DNA from: Anthostomella pinea
Taxonomy: Eukaryota > Ascomycota > Sordariomycetes > Xylariales > Xylariaceae
Assembly: GCA_963556695.1 (NCBI GenBank)
Contig: CAUWAG010000003.1
Location: 3,720,001 to 3,784,000 of the forward strand
Length of the DNA: 64,000 bases
Direction of reading: 5' to 3'
Positions 1 through 11,543 of the stretch are shown one piece after another. A program made the position numbers and the translations under genes. A model generated the notes under the pieces. The model did not search any database, had not been told where the DNA came from, and saw nothing but the letters and a program-made list of their open reading frames with translations. Positions within the stretch are counted from its first letter, which is position 1, and every line of letters starts with the position of its first letter.

Positions 1-1961
1 TCGTGAAGGGAGGACAGGCCATTTCGGTGATATCGCCTCAAAAGCGGAAGGGGCGTTGGTTGGTGCGCGCGAGTCACCAACTCCGTCGATGTGACGGTTC
101 CGGAACACATTAAATTCAAATACCAACGACCGGGAAGAGGTACAAGTGATGCCGTAGTCTGACGTGATGGATGGGGCTCAAAGGGTAAAAAAGCCCCAGT
201 CTGACGTTTGCGTGTTTGCTCATCGAGTGTTGGGCCCAAGAGTCTGGTCTGGTGAGCATCAAACACCAACTCCAGTTGCACGGGTCTTCGCGTTGGAAAC
301 TAGACCCCCAATCAACGAGTCTTTGACCTCATAGGTGGGGACCTGAAGAAGAAGACCAGAAACACCCTAGTCTATATGGGCCGGACATTGGTGTGAGCTG
401 AGGTGCCGCCACCTATAACCGGAATGGGATCCAACTGGTCTCCTTCACCTCTAGGCGTGTAGTCAGAGGGGTGCAGCAGTCGCCCCAGCCCCTCCACAAT
501 CGCACCCCTGAGGGTCCAGGGTAGGAACCTACGTGCATCCCAGGACGAAGAGCGGGATATATGTTTTGGTTCGGTACGGGAGAGTCCAAGAATGCAGGAC
601 AGTACCAACTCCAACGTGGCAAAGGAACTTCTGCTGATGACACTGTGCCAACACGAGCGATTACCAGGCAGTCGGCTTCGATCCACCATGCTGGTAAAGT
701 AACAAGTGCGAAAATGACAGAGTCAACACATACCGTTCCATGCTGGCCGGACCTATTGTCCTGTACGATCTCCCAAAGAAGCGTATGTGCAGAGTTCCCA
801 CGATTCCGCCCCCTGAAAGAGACGTGATCTACTAATTTACACCTGACAGAGCGCTACCTCTTCGTCGACACCAGTGAGTGTTGGAGCAGCGAGCACAGCG
901 CCGTTGGCACATTGCCACGATCGGCCCCTGTACGGTAATGGGGTCTGGGATTGCGACAACATTCCGGATTCGTCGAGGGCATACCGAGAGCTTGGTTCTG
1001 GCTTCTATGAGGCATGTGTCCATTTGGAAGATCGCCGCCCTGCATCGGTTATCGATGCAATACAGATAAGATATCTTCCCAACCCGCAGACACTGGGTTC
1101 CATGTGACAACTCACATTCGAGCCTCTTGCAACGCGTGATCAGCAATATTGGTATCGCTTCCGTGGCCAAATGTGGGCAGGAATTGCCACAACCGCAGCG
1201 TCCACCAGGAGCCTGCTTGAGCTCACCTGACACTTCATTCACGAAGAGATCACTTGTAACCTCATCAAGAAACCCGCGATGACGGACAGCTCTCACAGGC
1301 TTCAACATCCACTTCGACGGAACTCGTTGCCGGCCGACGCGTCACTCCATGTCGCCTGCCACGTACACGAGTACGGACACGTACTCGACGGTAACCGAGG
1401 AGGGCAACACTGCGACAGAAAAATCATGCTTTCGACTTGCAGTCATCCCGAGAGTACCGCGATGCTCCCCCCCTGAAGAGGCTACAGCACAGGCGACGCC
1501 GCCACGGTCTGATTCGGGTCCAGCAGATTCTGATACAAACCCGCGTCAACATATAAAGTCTGACAAGGCTCGACGAATCCGGCGAGACGGTGTGCTTGCG
1601 GTATTCCGAGTCAAAGGTAGCAAAAATGAGGCGTTGCTGGGGCCAGTATAACCGGTAATCCCACCCTCGATAACCTCGACGGATTCCATATACGTGGTTA
1701 CACTTGTAACAACATTCCCACTTCCGAGCCGGGTCATGGGTGCAGGTGCAACAATTGCCCGGCTGATAGGAAATATTGTGTATTGGTATCTTGCATCCCC
1801 CATTCCTTTCCCAAGTCCAGTGTCTATCCTGCGCACTAGGCTGCTTACATGTCGTCATCCAGCATCATGAGCTGTTGTTCAGGAATGATATCCCAACCCC
1901 AACGCCATGGTCGGTCATTCCAGAAGACCATTTCTCAAACAAACTCCCAATTAGGACCAAA
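1..1961. other. Region without a recognised gene
   Basis: No open frame here matches a family I recognise. Two minus-strand frames stand out. One (832-1308, 158 codons with an ATG) is rich in Cys and Arg. The other (1546-1836) contains a Thr/Ser-rich stretch. Neither has a visible signal peptide, a known motif or convincing splice partners, and overlapping frames on the other strand are equally open. The stretch could be the 3' part of a decayed gene or plain intergenic DNA. Confidence 0.4.
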
Positions 1962-3674
1962 TCAGCCATCGATCAACCTATCTTCCTCCCGAGCTCTTTT
2001 GAGCGCCTGCTGCAGTCTGTCGTTCTCCTCGGCTCTGATCCGACTTCGCGCAGCCTCGAGCCTTTCCACGCCGGCGTTGATAGTCTCGATGTGTACGCTG
2101 AGTGGGATAGTCGAGCCATCGGCCAGCAACTCGGGCGTCGCGACGCGATCACGCAGATCACTCAGCTGCGACTGGATGGTGGTGAGGTCGTGTATCAATA
2201 CATTAAGTCGTTTGACCGCCGACAGCCTTTGCCCTTCAACCTGGCGCAAAAGTGAGATCTGAGTCTTGAGATTGCGCAGCCGGGAGTTGTTAGCGCCCAA
2301 CAGCGTCCAGATACTCCAGAAAACGTCATTCTTCTGATCGACCACGACTTGCTCGTTGCGGACGCAGTGCTCCTTGATGAGATCTAGGTGATTCTCTGCC
2401 TGGTTGAGAAGCCGCAAGGCCGCCTGTGCCTCAACGATGAGATTGGCGATCTTCTCCGAGACTAGCGCCGTGTGCTCGATGTATTTTTCCAGCAAGACGC
2501 GCTCATCAAATACGGCAGGTTGAAATGGTGAGAAGATCCATTCGATGCCGCGCGAGAGCAGGTTGTCGTTGGCCTCGCGGTTGGAGGCTATTGTGTCGAG
2601 GTACCGGGACGTCCATCGGTTGATGCTAATGACGCTGTCCACGGAACTGCCGACGTGGGTGTTGAAAGTCTGCAGGTCGGCGGAGATGACGCGGATGGTA
2701 TCGATGTATCCGTCGAACTCATAGACCAACTCCTCGCGACCGGGCAGGTCGCTGAATCTGATGACAGTGCGCAGATCACGCACAGATGCCTCTGAACGCT
2801 TCAGCTCCATCGGCAAGGATACACCACTCGCGGCCTCCTCCAGCACCTTCTCAAACTGGTCCTGTGCGGTGACGAGATCGTCGAACTCGATAGGCTCAGA
2901 GCCATTCTTGGATCCTGCCACGTCCGGGCAAAACGGGAGGTCAATAAACGAGACTCCAGGAATGCGACATATCGGGGACATGGATGCCGAAATGGACTCG
3001 GTTACCATGGTCTTTCCAAGCATGAAAACACCGATGATCAGGTAGACAGCCATGAGGCCGGCAAGTGGATATTTGGCATAGCGAAGTGCCATTCCAAGGA
3101 TGGACAGAGTCCAGGCGGCAGATTCGAATAAGACGCTCGGCGCTGATGCAGCAAATCTCTGAGAAGGTGTTGGATGAGATGAACTTCCCAAGCCGGAGCT
3201 TTGCTTGCGCACAAAGGCAGGGTCGCGTCGTCTTGGACTTTCGTCGAATGACCTTTGACGGTAGTCTCTTCTCCTCACCTGCGATGACATGTCGTTTGTG
3301 GCAGGGCGGATAGTTCTGGACGAACGACCGCTGCTGCGACGAGGGCTATCAACGTCCACTGGGGGCATGAAAAACTCTGGCACCGGCGTTCGCTCCTTGT
3401 CCGCAGATGGATTCCTGGTGGAAACAAGCGACGGCTGAAAGGGTGCGCGTAAGATGACCTGATCCTCATCGGCTTTGTTGGCAAAGTCGCGGATGCTGTC
3501 CTGCGACCCTATGCCTTGAGATGATGCAGATAATTGAGACTGTCCACTGGATAGGACAAAATCATCGTCGTATGGGTCATGGACAACCGAGGTGTCAAAG
3601 CTGTCGTTCTCGCCTTCTTCTACCATTCGCCAGGAACCTTCTACTGGCATCCTGCTTTGTCTCGTGCGAGCCAT
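1962..3674 (-). CDS. One-pass membrane protein with C-terminal coiled coil, conserved-looking hypothetical
   Basis: This is a 570-residue single-exon protein of unknown function. The first ~180 residues are low-complexity and polar, rich in Ser, Arg and Asp, as in a disordered cytosolic or nucleoplasmic tail. Residues about 183-220 are hydrophobic and include one clear membrane span (around 201-220). The rest, about 255-570, is charged and helical with heptad-like Leu/Ile spacing, suggesting a coiled-coil domain on the other side of the membrane. It starts at the first ATG, reading MARTRQSRM. Its start faces the ThrRS gene across an 805-bp divergent promoter region. The layout would suit an organelle or nuclear-envelope tether, but that is inference; I do not recognise a named family. 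Confidence 0.8.
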   Translation of the reverse strand: MARTRQSRMPVEGSWRMVEEGENDSFDTSVVHDPYDDDFVLSSGQSQLSASSQGIGSQDSIRDFANKADEDQVILRAPFQPSLVSTRNPSADKERTPVPEFFMPPVDVDSPRRSSGRSSRTIRPATNDMSSQVRRRDYRQRSFDESPRRRDPAFVRKQSSGLGSSSHPTPSQRFAASAPSVLFESAAWTLSILGMALRYAKYPLAGLMAVYLIIGVFMLGKTMVTESISASMSPICRIPGVSFIDLPFCPDVAGSKNGSEPIEFDDLVTAQDQFEKVLEEAASGVSLPMELKRSEASVRDLRTVIRFSDLPGREELVYEFDGYIDTIRVISADLQTFNTHVGSSVDSVISINRWTSRYLDTIASNREANDNLLSRGIEWIFSPFQPAVFDERVLLEKYIEHTALVSEKIANLIVEAQAALRLLNQAENHLDLIKEHCVRNEQVVVDQKNDVFWSIWTLLGANNSRLRNLKTQISLLRQVEGQRLSAVKRLNVLIHDLTTIQSQLSDLRDRVATPELLADGSTIPLSVHIETINAGVERLEAARSRIRAEENDRLQQALKRAREEDRLIDG

Positions 3675-4479
3675 GATTAAGACTGAGTTGCAGTTGGCTG
3701 GCTCGAGCTTCCGTACATTCGGTAGGGTTATTCAGAAGGGCGGCCGGATGCTGCCCCGTCAACTGCTCAAAGACTAAGGTACCTATAGTCTATCGAAAGA
3801 GTAAAGACCCGAGAGTAAATAGTTGGCTTCAATACTGATACTTGGACTGGTATGAGATGGACAGGCCGATAGCGATCCTTGGCTAGGAATGGTGTACGAC
3901 GTGAAGAGGTGGCCAACTGTGAGGCGAGATGGGATGGTTATAGTCGTGCCAAGAAGTTGATCGGCCACCACTGCCAGTGAGCCTCGCATGGAAGGTCGCG
4001 GTTGGGTGTCGCATACAGGCAAGGTGACTCATGGAGGCAGGAGAGTGGGAAGTAGCTCGATGCAACTGGATGTGAAGATATGGTTGAGAGAGCGATGAGG
4101 AATGCGGTCGAGATATGGCAGCCTTGCGAGAAGAGAAGCACGCGGTTGAGGTTGGGGTAGGGATGATGCACGAAGTCTCCCTTGCCGTCTGGCGCCTGGT
4201 GGGATGACGTGAAGCCGCAGCTGACTTCCAAGTTCCCGAGCTGGAGGTCACATGAGAGCGCGGTCACAGCGTGTCAGTGCGTGTCTCACTGTGATTGCAC
4301 TAAAAACACCCTACACACGTCTGATGTAAATGGGCATGGCGCTAAGCCAAGAAGGGAAGCAATCCACGTCGAAAATTCGAGCTAAAATCCGGGGGATCTA
4401 CAGCTTCTTATGTGATATCTCAACTTCGAGAAACGACATGCCTTTGCATCTCTTTCCGAGCTGATCGCACATCGGCGGT
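3675..4479. promoter_or_regulatory. Divergent promoter region between membrane protein and ThrRS
   Basis: This 805-bp gap lies between two genes that point away from each other, so it must hold both promoters and 5' UTRs. Minus-strand frames at 3783-4267 overlap one another without recognisable content and I do not call them genes. No sharp TATA box or repeat stands out. Confidence 0.5.
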
Positions 4480-5973
4480 ATGCTCACAAGAAGTTTCGTG
4501 GGTCGGTGCCCCTATATCACCCGCCAGTTGTCTCGAATACGGAACATTGAGCCACCTCTCCCTCGCCTCTCCTTCCAACGGAGCTGTTCATCCCACGCGA
4601 CGTCGCAAACTCCACGGAAACCACCTGCTGACCACCGACAGCTTGGTGTGCAACAGGAGCTCTTCACCACTTCCATTTACAGCCCGGGGTCACCAATCCT
4701 GCTGCCTAACGGGGCCAGAGTGTTCAATCGCCTTGTCGAGTTCCTGCGCAAACAATACGTACGATATGGATTCGACGAAGTCATTACGCCCACCATTTAC
4801 AAGAAGGCATTATGGAAGAAGTCGGGACATCTGGAAAACTACAGCGATGACATGTTCACGGTGACGAGTAGTTCGCCCGCTCGGAGCGACACCACGGACA
4901 ACGGCGAGGAAGACGAATACGGCCTCAAACCCATGAACTGTCCAGGCCATTGCCTAATCTTTGCCTCCCAACGACGGAGCTACCGGAATCTCCCCATCCG
5001 ATACGCCGACTTCTCCCCCTTGCACCGAAACGAGATATCCGGAGCTTTGAGCGGCTTGACCCGAGTCCGGCGGTTCCACCAAGATGATGGGCACATCTTC
5101 TGCCGACCAATACAAATTGAGGAGGAAATAAGAAAGACTCTGGACTTTGTTCGCATTGTCTATTCGACCTTCAAGCTGGGTCCGTACCGGTTAGCTTTGT
5201 CAACCCGACCGGCAGACCACTACATCGGAACAGCGGAAGACTGGGAAGGTGCCGAGAATGCCCTGAAGAGGGCGTTGGATGCATCCGGGCAAGACTGGGC
5301 AGTGAACGAAGGGGATGGTGCTTTCTATGGGCCCAAGATCGATATCATCCTCCGCGATTCGGATGGCAAAGAGCACCAAACAGCGACTATACAGCTGGAC
5401 TTCCAGCTGCCCAAACGCTTCGAGCTAGGCTACCAAGCACCAGCGCCCGATTACGAGAGGCGAGGAGAGACCACGACAGACCCGGCGAAGCTAGCAACCT
5501 CTGGAACTGTGACACCCGTTCTGATCCACAGAGCTGTCCTCGGCTCGGTCGAGCGGTTGATGGCCCTCCTTATTGAACACTACGACGGGAAATGGCCGTT
5601 TTGGTTAAACCCGAAGCAGGTCATCATAATGACGGTCAATGATAGCGAACCTGTCGTCGGGCTCGCCAAATCAACTCAGGATATCCTCATGGGCCGAGAT
5701 GGGTCCGTCGACAGTCCGGTCGTCAACCCCCCTCAACTCGCCGTAGATATCGATGATAGCCCGCGAAGTCTGGCGTTGAAAGTCCGTGAGGCGAGGTCGA
5801 AGGGCTACAGTGTCATCGTCACCGTAGGTCCCCGGCAGGTACCTACTGGCACCATTACAGTTGATATGCCAGGTCTAGAGAGCAGCAACACGTCGGCGCA
5901 GCCTCGACAGCGGGAGATGGACCCAAAGGATCTAGTTCAATTGCTTAGAGATAAAGCCAACAACTACCATTGA
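4480..5973 (+). CDS. MST1: Threonyl-tRNA synthetase, mitochondrial type
   Basis: This 497-residue class II aminoacyl-tRNA synthetase charges mitochondrial tRNA-Thr. The first ~45 residues are rich in Arg and Ser and poor in acids, as in a mitochondrial import signal. The catalytic core follows: MNCPGHCLIF gives a zinc-binding Cys, RYADFSPLHRNE leads into motif 2, and RRFHQDDGHIFC completes motif 2. A class II motif 3 region lies near VLIHRAVLGSVERLMALL. The C-terminal anticodon-binding domain spans about residues 385-480. The TGS and editing domains of the cytosolic enzyme are absent, and the length is close to yeast Mst1, which supports the mitochondrial form. The chosen ATG is the first in frame. 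The gene appears intact and intronless. Confidence 0.93.
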   Translation: MLTRSFVGRCPYITRQLSRIRNIEPPLPRLSFQRSCSSHATSQTPRKPPADHRQLGVQQELFTTSIYSPGSPILLPNGARVFNRLVEFLRKQYVRYGFDEVITPTIYKKALWKKSGHLENYSDDMFTVTSSSPARSDTTDNGEEDEYGLKPMNCPGHCLIFASQRRSYRNLPIRYADFSPLHRNEISGALSGLTRVRRFHQDDGHIFCRPIQIEEEIRKTLDFVRIVYSTFKLGPYRLALSTRPADHYIGTAEDWEGAENALKRALDASGQDWAVNEGDGAFYGPKIDIILRDSDGKEHQTATIQLDFQLPKRFELGYQAPAPDYERRGETTTDPAKLATSGTVTPVLIHRAVLGSVERLMALLIEHYDGKWPFWLNPKQVIIMTVNDSEPVVGLAKSTQDILMGRDGSVDSPVVNPPQLAVDIDDSPRSLALKVREARSKGYSVIVTVGPRQVPTGTITVDMPGLESSNTSAQPRQREMDPKDLVQLLRDKANNYH

Positions 5974-6027
5974 CGAATGCGCAAGACTGCCTTGATCCCA
6001 CCTGAGCGTAAGTCGTGTCGTCGTGTC

Positions 6028-6612
6028 TCAATTTCCGTACCCATTCGGAACTTTCCCCTGTGCTGCGTTTCCACTTTGATCGTTCTCCTGTGCTCCGTAG
6101 CCATTTTGATCATTCCACAGCGCCTCCTCGTGTTCGTCCTTCTCTAGCCGCTTGAGTATTTCGAGTGGTCTGGGAAGAGTAAGGAGCGTGGATGGAGGAC
6201 AGGAAAACACATCAGGTGCATGACTTACTCATACAGGTTTTCACGCACGTGTTGACCTTGAGCGACGGCCAGGTCAACCAGTTCGCGCCGCTCGATCAGC
6301 TGCTGTCGCATAAATTTGACCGTCTCTTGGAGAACATGTCCCTCTGAACGGCCCTGGCCTTCCAGTCCGGGCACTAGCTCACACAGCCTGTCAAATCCAG
6401 CTCGGATGGCTTCTCGGCGTTTCTGCTCTGTCAACATGTCAGCTAAGTGTTCCAGCTGCCTGCGGGTGTTCTGGCATACCTGAAATGATGTGGTTCTTCT
6501 TCTTTTCCTTCTCGGTTAGTCGGACCGGTCCGTCCTCCTGGCCCGGCGACCCATTCTCGTCGTCTTGCGGAGAAGACTTGGGGTTGGAACTGGGCTGATC
6601 GGGTGTCGACAT
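6028..6612 (-). CDS. INO4-like basic helix-loop-helix transcription factor
   Basis: Three exons (6612-6481, 6428-6229, 6169-6028) encode 157 residues. Intron 1 (6429-6480, 52 nt) cuts the DNA-binding region. Splicing creates the bHLH basic region NHIISEQKRREAIRAGFDRL, with the H, E and R residues that read the E-box. Intron 2 (6170-6228, 59 nt) joins the leucine-rich second helix to a hydrophilic tail. The start MSTPDQP has the context CAAAATG; a longer in-frame start at 6705 is possible. Size and architecture match the yeast Ino4 class, whose members pair with another bHLH protein to control phospholipid-synthesis genes. That role is inferred from family. The gene converges on ThrRS, only 54 bp apart at their 3' ends. 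Confidence 0.85.
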
Positions 6613-7228
6613 TTTGCTGTGTGGGGGTAAGGAGTTGGGCTTTTGGTTGGGTTTGAATTGGTGGTTGAGAGACAGATACTCCAAGAAGTCAATCTGATGG
6701 GCCAAAGCTTGTATTATCTGCTGTGGTTGTAGAGGGATCCATGGAGGACGGGTGTTGTGTATGATATGGCATTCTCAGAGTTTATACACGCGTAGGAAGG
6801 AACGAATGAGATGGTAAATGTAGGAGTTGCGACTCGCCTCTCGTCACTTTCCTTGTGAGTATGTTATGATTCCAGCACGAGGTTGCATGGCGTCGGGCAT
6901 GTGACACGCCTGGCCCCACCACATGCAGCTCCCCAAGCTCCCGTCCCCTCGGATTAGATAAGGTACGTACCGTAGCCCCTCCTTCCCCTGATGACAATTA
7001 ATCAAGCTCGAACCGGGCAGCTGCCGGGCTCTTGGTAGAATCCGCCTGCACTTTCTACTTCTAACGACCTGACGAGCATCGTGACATTGATACACACCGT
7101 CTTGGAGCTTCGCCCTATCTAGGTAGTCAATTGGCCCAATCACACTCCCGAACTCTTCCTCCATCTGCCAGACCTTCGTCGCCCCTATATCTCGAGCTCC
7201 GGCTCACCAGTCCACATACACACACACC
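6613..7228. promoter_or_regulatory. Divergent promoter region between bHLH factor and Maf gene
   Basis: The 616-bp gap separates the start of the bHLH factor from the start of the Maf gene. It is pyrimidine-rich just before the Maf ATG, a common fungal promoter feature, with a short CA-rich run next to the start (CACACACACC). Frames on either strand here show no family content. Confidence 0.5.
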
Positions 7229-8212
7229 ATGGACAAATCCAAACCCCTCGCCTCCCAGTCCGCCGACGACATGCCCTCCGACCCCCCGCCCGACTACGCC
7301 ACCGCGGCCGGCGAGCACGGCCTTCTGCCCATCCGGCAACCCAACGGGCCCCCAGCACCAGCACCACCTGCGTCATCCGCACAACAACAACAACAACAAC
7401 AACCGCCGCGCCGGCCGCCACCGCCAAACGCCGCAGCACTCGACCTGCCCATCCTCAAGTACATGCGCACGCACCGCGTGATCCTAGCCTCAGCCTCGCC
7501 GCGCCGCCGCGCGCTCCTCGCACAGATCGGCCTGCCCAACATTGAAGTGTTACCCAGCCTCAAGCCCGAGAACCTGCCCAAGGACGAGATGGGGCCCTTC
7601 GAGTACGTGTCGGCGACGGCGCAGCAGAAGGCGCTGGACGTGTACGAGGCGGCCATCGCGGCGGCTACAGAGGCGGCGCTGACCAAAAAGAGCGGTGACA
7701 AGAATGGTGGTGACAAGAACGGTGATGGGGAGGTCAAGGGTGATCCGGACCTCGTGATCAGCGCAGATACCGTCATCGTGACGCGCGACGGCGCGATCCT
7801 CGAAAAGCCCGCCAGCGAGGCGGCGCACAGACGCATGCTCCGCACGCTGCGCGACACGCGCGTCCACCGCGTGCTGACGGCCGTGTGCGCCGTCGCGCCG
7901 CGCGCCGACGCCGGACACCCCGGTTACGAGATCTCGACGCACGTCGAGGAGACCAAGGTGTTCTTTGCGCGCGAGGACGACGGGCTGCCGGACGAGGTGC
8001 TGGACAGCTACGTGCGCACGCGCGAGGGCGTCGACAAGGCCGGCGGGTACGCGGTCCAGGGGATTGGGGGAATGGTGCTGGTCGAGCGCGTCGAGGGAAG
8101 CGTGGATAATGTCGTCGGGTTGCCGGTCAGGAAGTGTCTGCAGCTTTGCGAGAAGGTGGTCTTTCGGCAGGGCGAGGAGGAGGAGGGGGAGGAGGATGAG
8201 ATTGAGGGGTGA
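7229..8212 (+). CDS. Maf/Ham1-like nucleotide pyrophosphatase (septum formation protein family)
   Basis: This 327-residue protein has a Maf domain from about residue 85. LASASPRRRALL is the family's signature phosphate-binding start. A central SADTVIV segment carries the catalytic Asp, and EKPASEAAHRRMLRTL follows at the expected place. Maf proteins hydrolyse modified or non-canonical nucleoside triphosphates to monophosphates, which keeps the nucleotide pool clean. The first ~80 residues are an added Pro/Gln-rich, probably disordered extension that includes a CAA repeat (7382-7399) coding a Gln run. The domain also holds a Gly/Lys/Asp insert (GDKNGGDKNGDG). The start follows CACC and fits a Kozak context. 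The C-terminus is strongly acidic. The gene is intronless and GC-rich. Confidence 0.9.
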   Translation: MDKSKPLASQSADDMPSDPPPDYATAAGEHGLLPIRQPNGPPAPAPPASSAQQQQQQQPPRRPPPPNAAALDLPILKYMRTHRVILASASPRRRALLAQIGLPNIEVLPSLKPENLPKDEMGPFEYVSATAQQKALDVYEAAIAAATEAALTKKSGDKNGGDKNGDGEVKGDPDLVISADTVIVTRDGAILEKPASEAAHRRMLRTLRDTRVHRVLTAVCAVAPRADAGHPGYEISTHVEETKVFFAREDDGLPDEVLDSYVRTREGVDKAGGYAVQGIGGMVLVERVEGSVDNVVGLPVRKCLQLCEKVVFRQGEEEEGEEDEIEG

Positions 8213-9333
8213 GAATAGGAATGGGGTTAATCAGTGCGACTACGGGGTCGATGGGTGCGCAAAAGAGCGTAGAGACTTGGGTTGTGATGATATACATGAT
8301 GTCTGGGTCACTTTGAGGGATCAAGCGCCATTGAAAACCATGTAGATAGAGCTTCGGGGATTGAAAATACGAGAAAGGGACCTCCTCGTGTCAGCAGGTT
8401 GAAACCGCCTAATCCAGACAGCTGAGTTGGCGATGGTGAGTCAGTTAGATCTTATTGAGAGAGCTTGATTGGCTGAGTGGTTACTGGTGCGGCATGGCTC
8501 TTGTGGTCAGCCATCATACCCGAATTCTAGGGTGGCTGGGTGGCAGAGACGCTGCAGAGCATAGCGGCGGCATCGCCGTATAGAACAAGGTTCGCCTAGG
8601 GACACGTCTTGGGCGGCGCGTTCAATACGCGTGTGGGGCATAAAGGCTATCGGCATGGTCAGGATAAATACAGGTCTGGCTGTTAAGACTCTGTGAGGTT
8701 ACATTAGTTCATAGGGGTCAAGTTCATTCATAAATGAAATACGTGGCTTAGTGATGTCCAGCTGCTTGAGTGTATGCATCTAGTTCGTTCATTCATAGTC
8801 GTGACACATGGTCCGTATATCGTATACTCCTGCCTATTATCCAACAACATCACGCAGACGACGCCCGTCCTGCGTCGTTGTCTAGCTCTAACAATCGAGG
8901 CATTGCTCATAAAAATGTGAGAATGCATCACTGTTTCCCTCAACGCCGCCAATATGTAAGATAGGGAAGGGGGTGGCGGGGTATCAATGGGGGTATTGGT
9001 TTGAGCTTGGAGTTGTCGAGGGATTGGGGCATTAGGCTGTCGTGTTCCAGCACTCTGCCCCGTGCGTTCGTTCATAAGTCGTCGGTTGAAGCAATGTAGA
9101 AATCGTCATGGGTATCGTTAGCGTCGCTCGCTATATCGTGCAAGGGAAGTTTCGTTATCGTAAAGGCGCCACACATTGTGGTTGGGCTTCTTGATGCTTG
9201 TTGATTACGAAGAATAGTCTCCTGGTGGGAGTGGCAAGAGAAGTTGACCGAGGTGTGAGTCCCTGTCGAGTTCAAGGGTAGGCTGCTTCCCCGTAAGGCG
9301 CCTGATAGGCCTTCGAACAGTCCAGCCGCGATT
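8213..9333. other. Intergenic region
   Basis: This stretch holds the 3' flanks of two converging genes. Frames at 8728-9275 overlap on both strands and show no family content. I see no transposon ends, tRNA or long repeat. Confidence 0.5.
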
Positions 9334-11543
9334 TCACGACGAAGATGTATGCGTCCCGGGTCTCTCCCTCCCTTTCTTGCCCAGCTTGGGGATCATCATG
9401 CCGGGGTGCTGCGTCTTGATGTGATGGCCGAGGTTATCGCTGCGCTTGTCGTGTTTGAGGCAGTATGGGCAGTTGTATAAAGTGTTGGTGTGGCTGGTCC
9501 GCTTGTGGCGCGAGAGTGACGTGTTTGCATATTGGCCTCTGTATACATTCGAGCAGTAGGGGCAGCGCTTCGAGCTTGGGTCGGTGTCTTGCGAAAAGGT
9601 GGTGGGACTGCATGCAGTTGGTAGTTAGATAAGTGAGACCCGTGGAGATTAATCGGAGAGATCGGATAGCGCTGTGGGAATAGGGGTAATTGGGTAGGAT
9701 GTTGAGTGGCCAAAAGGGGAAGTATTTGTGCTCACGTGTGTGCTTCATCCTCATCCAAGCCCGAAGTCTCCTGTGAGCCACTATGGTGCGATGTAGTCCC
9801 GCGCGTCGATGGTACTCGGAGGCTGTGAGGCGGTAGGTAATTGTCCATGTCTTGGGGGGCGTATCGACTGCCTTCTGTGATTGACAACTTGTTAAGTTGA
9901 GCCTCTAGATATCGGTCGGTGTATTGGAGATCCACGTGAACGGTGGCCTCGGGGTAGCAGAACTGTCGTATTCCCGGCCTGGGCGCACTCTTTACGCATG
10001 TCTCAACGACAAGCCTTGCAAATGTCTCGAATGTCTCTTTTGGTTGTAGAAGTCGCTAAAGATGTGTCAGCACTAGTGTATGCAAGTGTAGGTTCTCGTC
10101 AGTATTCGACCTACTTGACCGAGTAAGATTAGATAGTCTTCCAGCTGTCTAAGACAATGAAGGTTTCCGAGTGAGAACATGAGCTCCGCAGCTGCGATAA
10201 TGCCTTTCGCAGTGGGGTCTTTGGTCACAGACTGCGATGTGGACATCAAAGGTGTGAAGAGATGGAGCTTGATGTCTCCCACGAACTCCGTTTGATCGTG
10301 TGTCGAAACATCATCAGTAAATGCTCTGTAGGTATCGTCAGTTGGTGTGGTGACTTTGTCGATTGACAGCAGCTCGGTCTGAGAGAATTCTGGAGATGTT
10401 TAGTATTGCTTAACGGACTATGCAAGTAAGCTCACCTTTAACGAAGCATGTGAAGAGCTGGAATGGTGGCGATCTTCTCAGCTTGGCAGCAAGGTTAGGT
10501 GTTCGTTGGTCACTGTGGGCCGTATGTCGTTGTTGGCTGTCAGGGGGGATAGGTGTTGAAAGAGGGTGTGGGTACATTGGATGAACCGGATGGATGGGTG
10601 CAGGGTAACCTGACGAAGGACCAGGTACGCATTGGAGAGCAAGGGATGACGGATCGAAGGACTGGCCCATGTAGGGCGATGCGCCACCGAAAACATTGAG
10701 CGCGGGATCGAACATTGGTGAGTAATATTGATTAGTCCTTTGCTGTGTGTTGTATGCTACACGCGTTCGCCACATTGAATCGGTATTTGTACTAGGGAAT
10801 GGCGGCTGTATGGAGATAGCATCCTCGTGGAAGAAATGGTTCGTTGATGACAGTGTTGATGTCGTATCGCTATTGAACTGCCCGCCCACTTCGATGTAGT
10901 TTTCTTGAACACCGGAGAATGACTGATCCCTCCCAATTCCTAGTCTGGCAGAGTTGTCTTTCGGGAAGAGCTGGCCGAAGAGATGACGAAGTTGCTCTTG
11001 CTCTGGCTTGTTCAGCAGATTATCCCTCCATGCACCTAGGGCTGTTTCATCAGGGCTGGGCAGGCAGAGTGTCTCGCGGATGCAGTGTTGGACGACCATG
11101 GCAGCGAATGCCCCAAGGGAACAACTAGGCAGCTTGTTATAGTATATGCCCCTGAGTGCGAGCAATCCGCGGTTGCGGAGCTCCGAGGGACTATCGTGTA
11201 GTCCTAGCCATCTTCGCAGAAAGCCCGAACCGGGGGGGCTGGAATGCTTTCGTATCGTGGCGTATAACTCGTCTGTCTCGTGTTTGAAGCGGCGTAGTCG
11301 ATCCCATTGCTGCTGTTCCGATTGCTGCTGGCGGCTTTTCTCGAGGGAATAACTGGAACCCATGGCTAAGTATGCCGTGACGGGAACTTCCCATGCTTCC
11401 TGTGGCGGCGTCTGGAAGTGGCCATCTACCTCTTCGGAGAATCTGACGAAAGCAAGGAACCCGTCAATAGTGGTCACATCGACGATTGTATCAGGCGTTT
11501 CATCTGGGCGTGCAATGGCAGGACTGGCAAAGGCGTTGTACAT
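9334..11543 (-). CDS. C2H2 zinc-finger protein with two C-terminal fingers
   Basis: Four exons (11543-10436, 10389-10115, 10055-9736, 9607-9334) give 658 residues. Introns lie at 10390-10435, 10056-10114 and 9608-9735, all GT-AG and all keeping frame. The start MYNAFASP is the first in-frame ATG; the frame is open farther upstream only from a GTG. The N-terminal ~200 residues are an ordered conserved-looking region, the middle is Ser/Pro-rich, and the end carries two fingers. The first is CPYC followed by His-x4-His with a 15-residue gap, the second is CPYC with a 12-residue gap. This fits a fungal transcription factor acting in the nucleus. Targets cannot be told from the sequence. The finger exon is easily missed because it follows a 128-nt intron. 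Confidence 0.82.

Noticed and set aside
832..1308. 158-codon Cys-rich minus-strand frame as a secreted protein
   Set aside because: No signal peptide, no recognised family, and the opposite strand is equally open.
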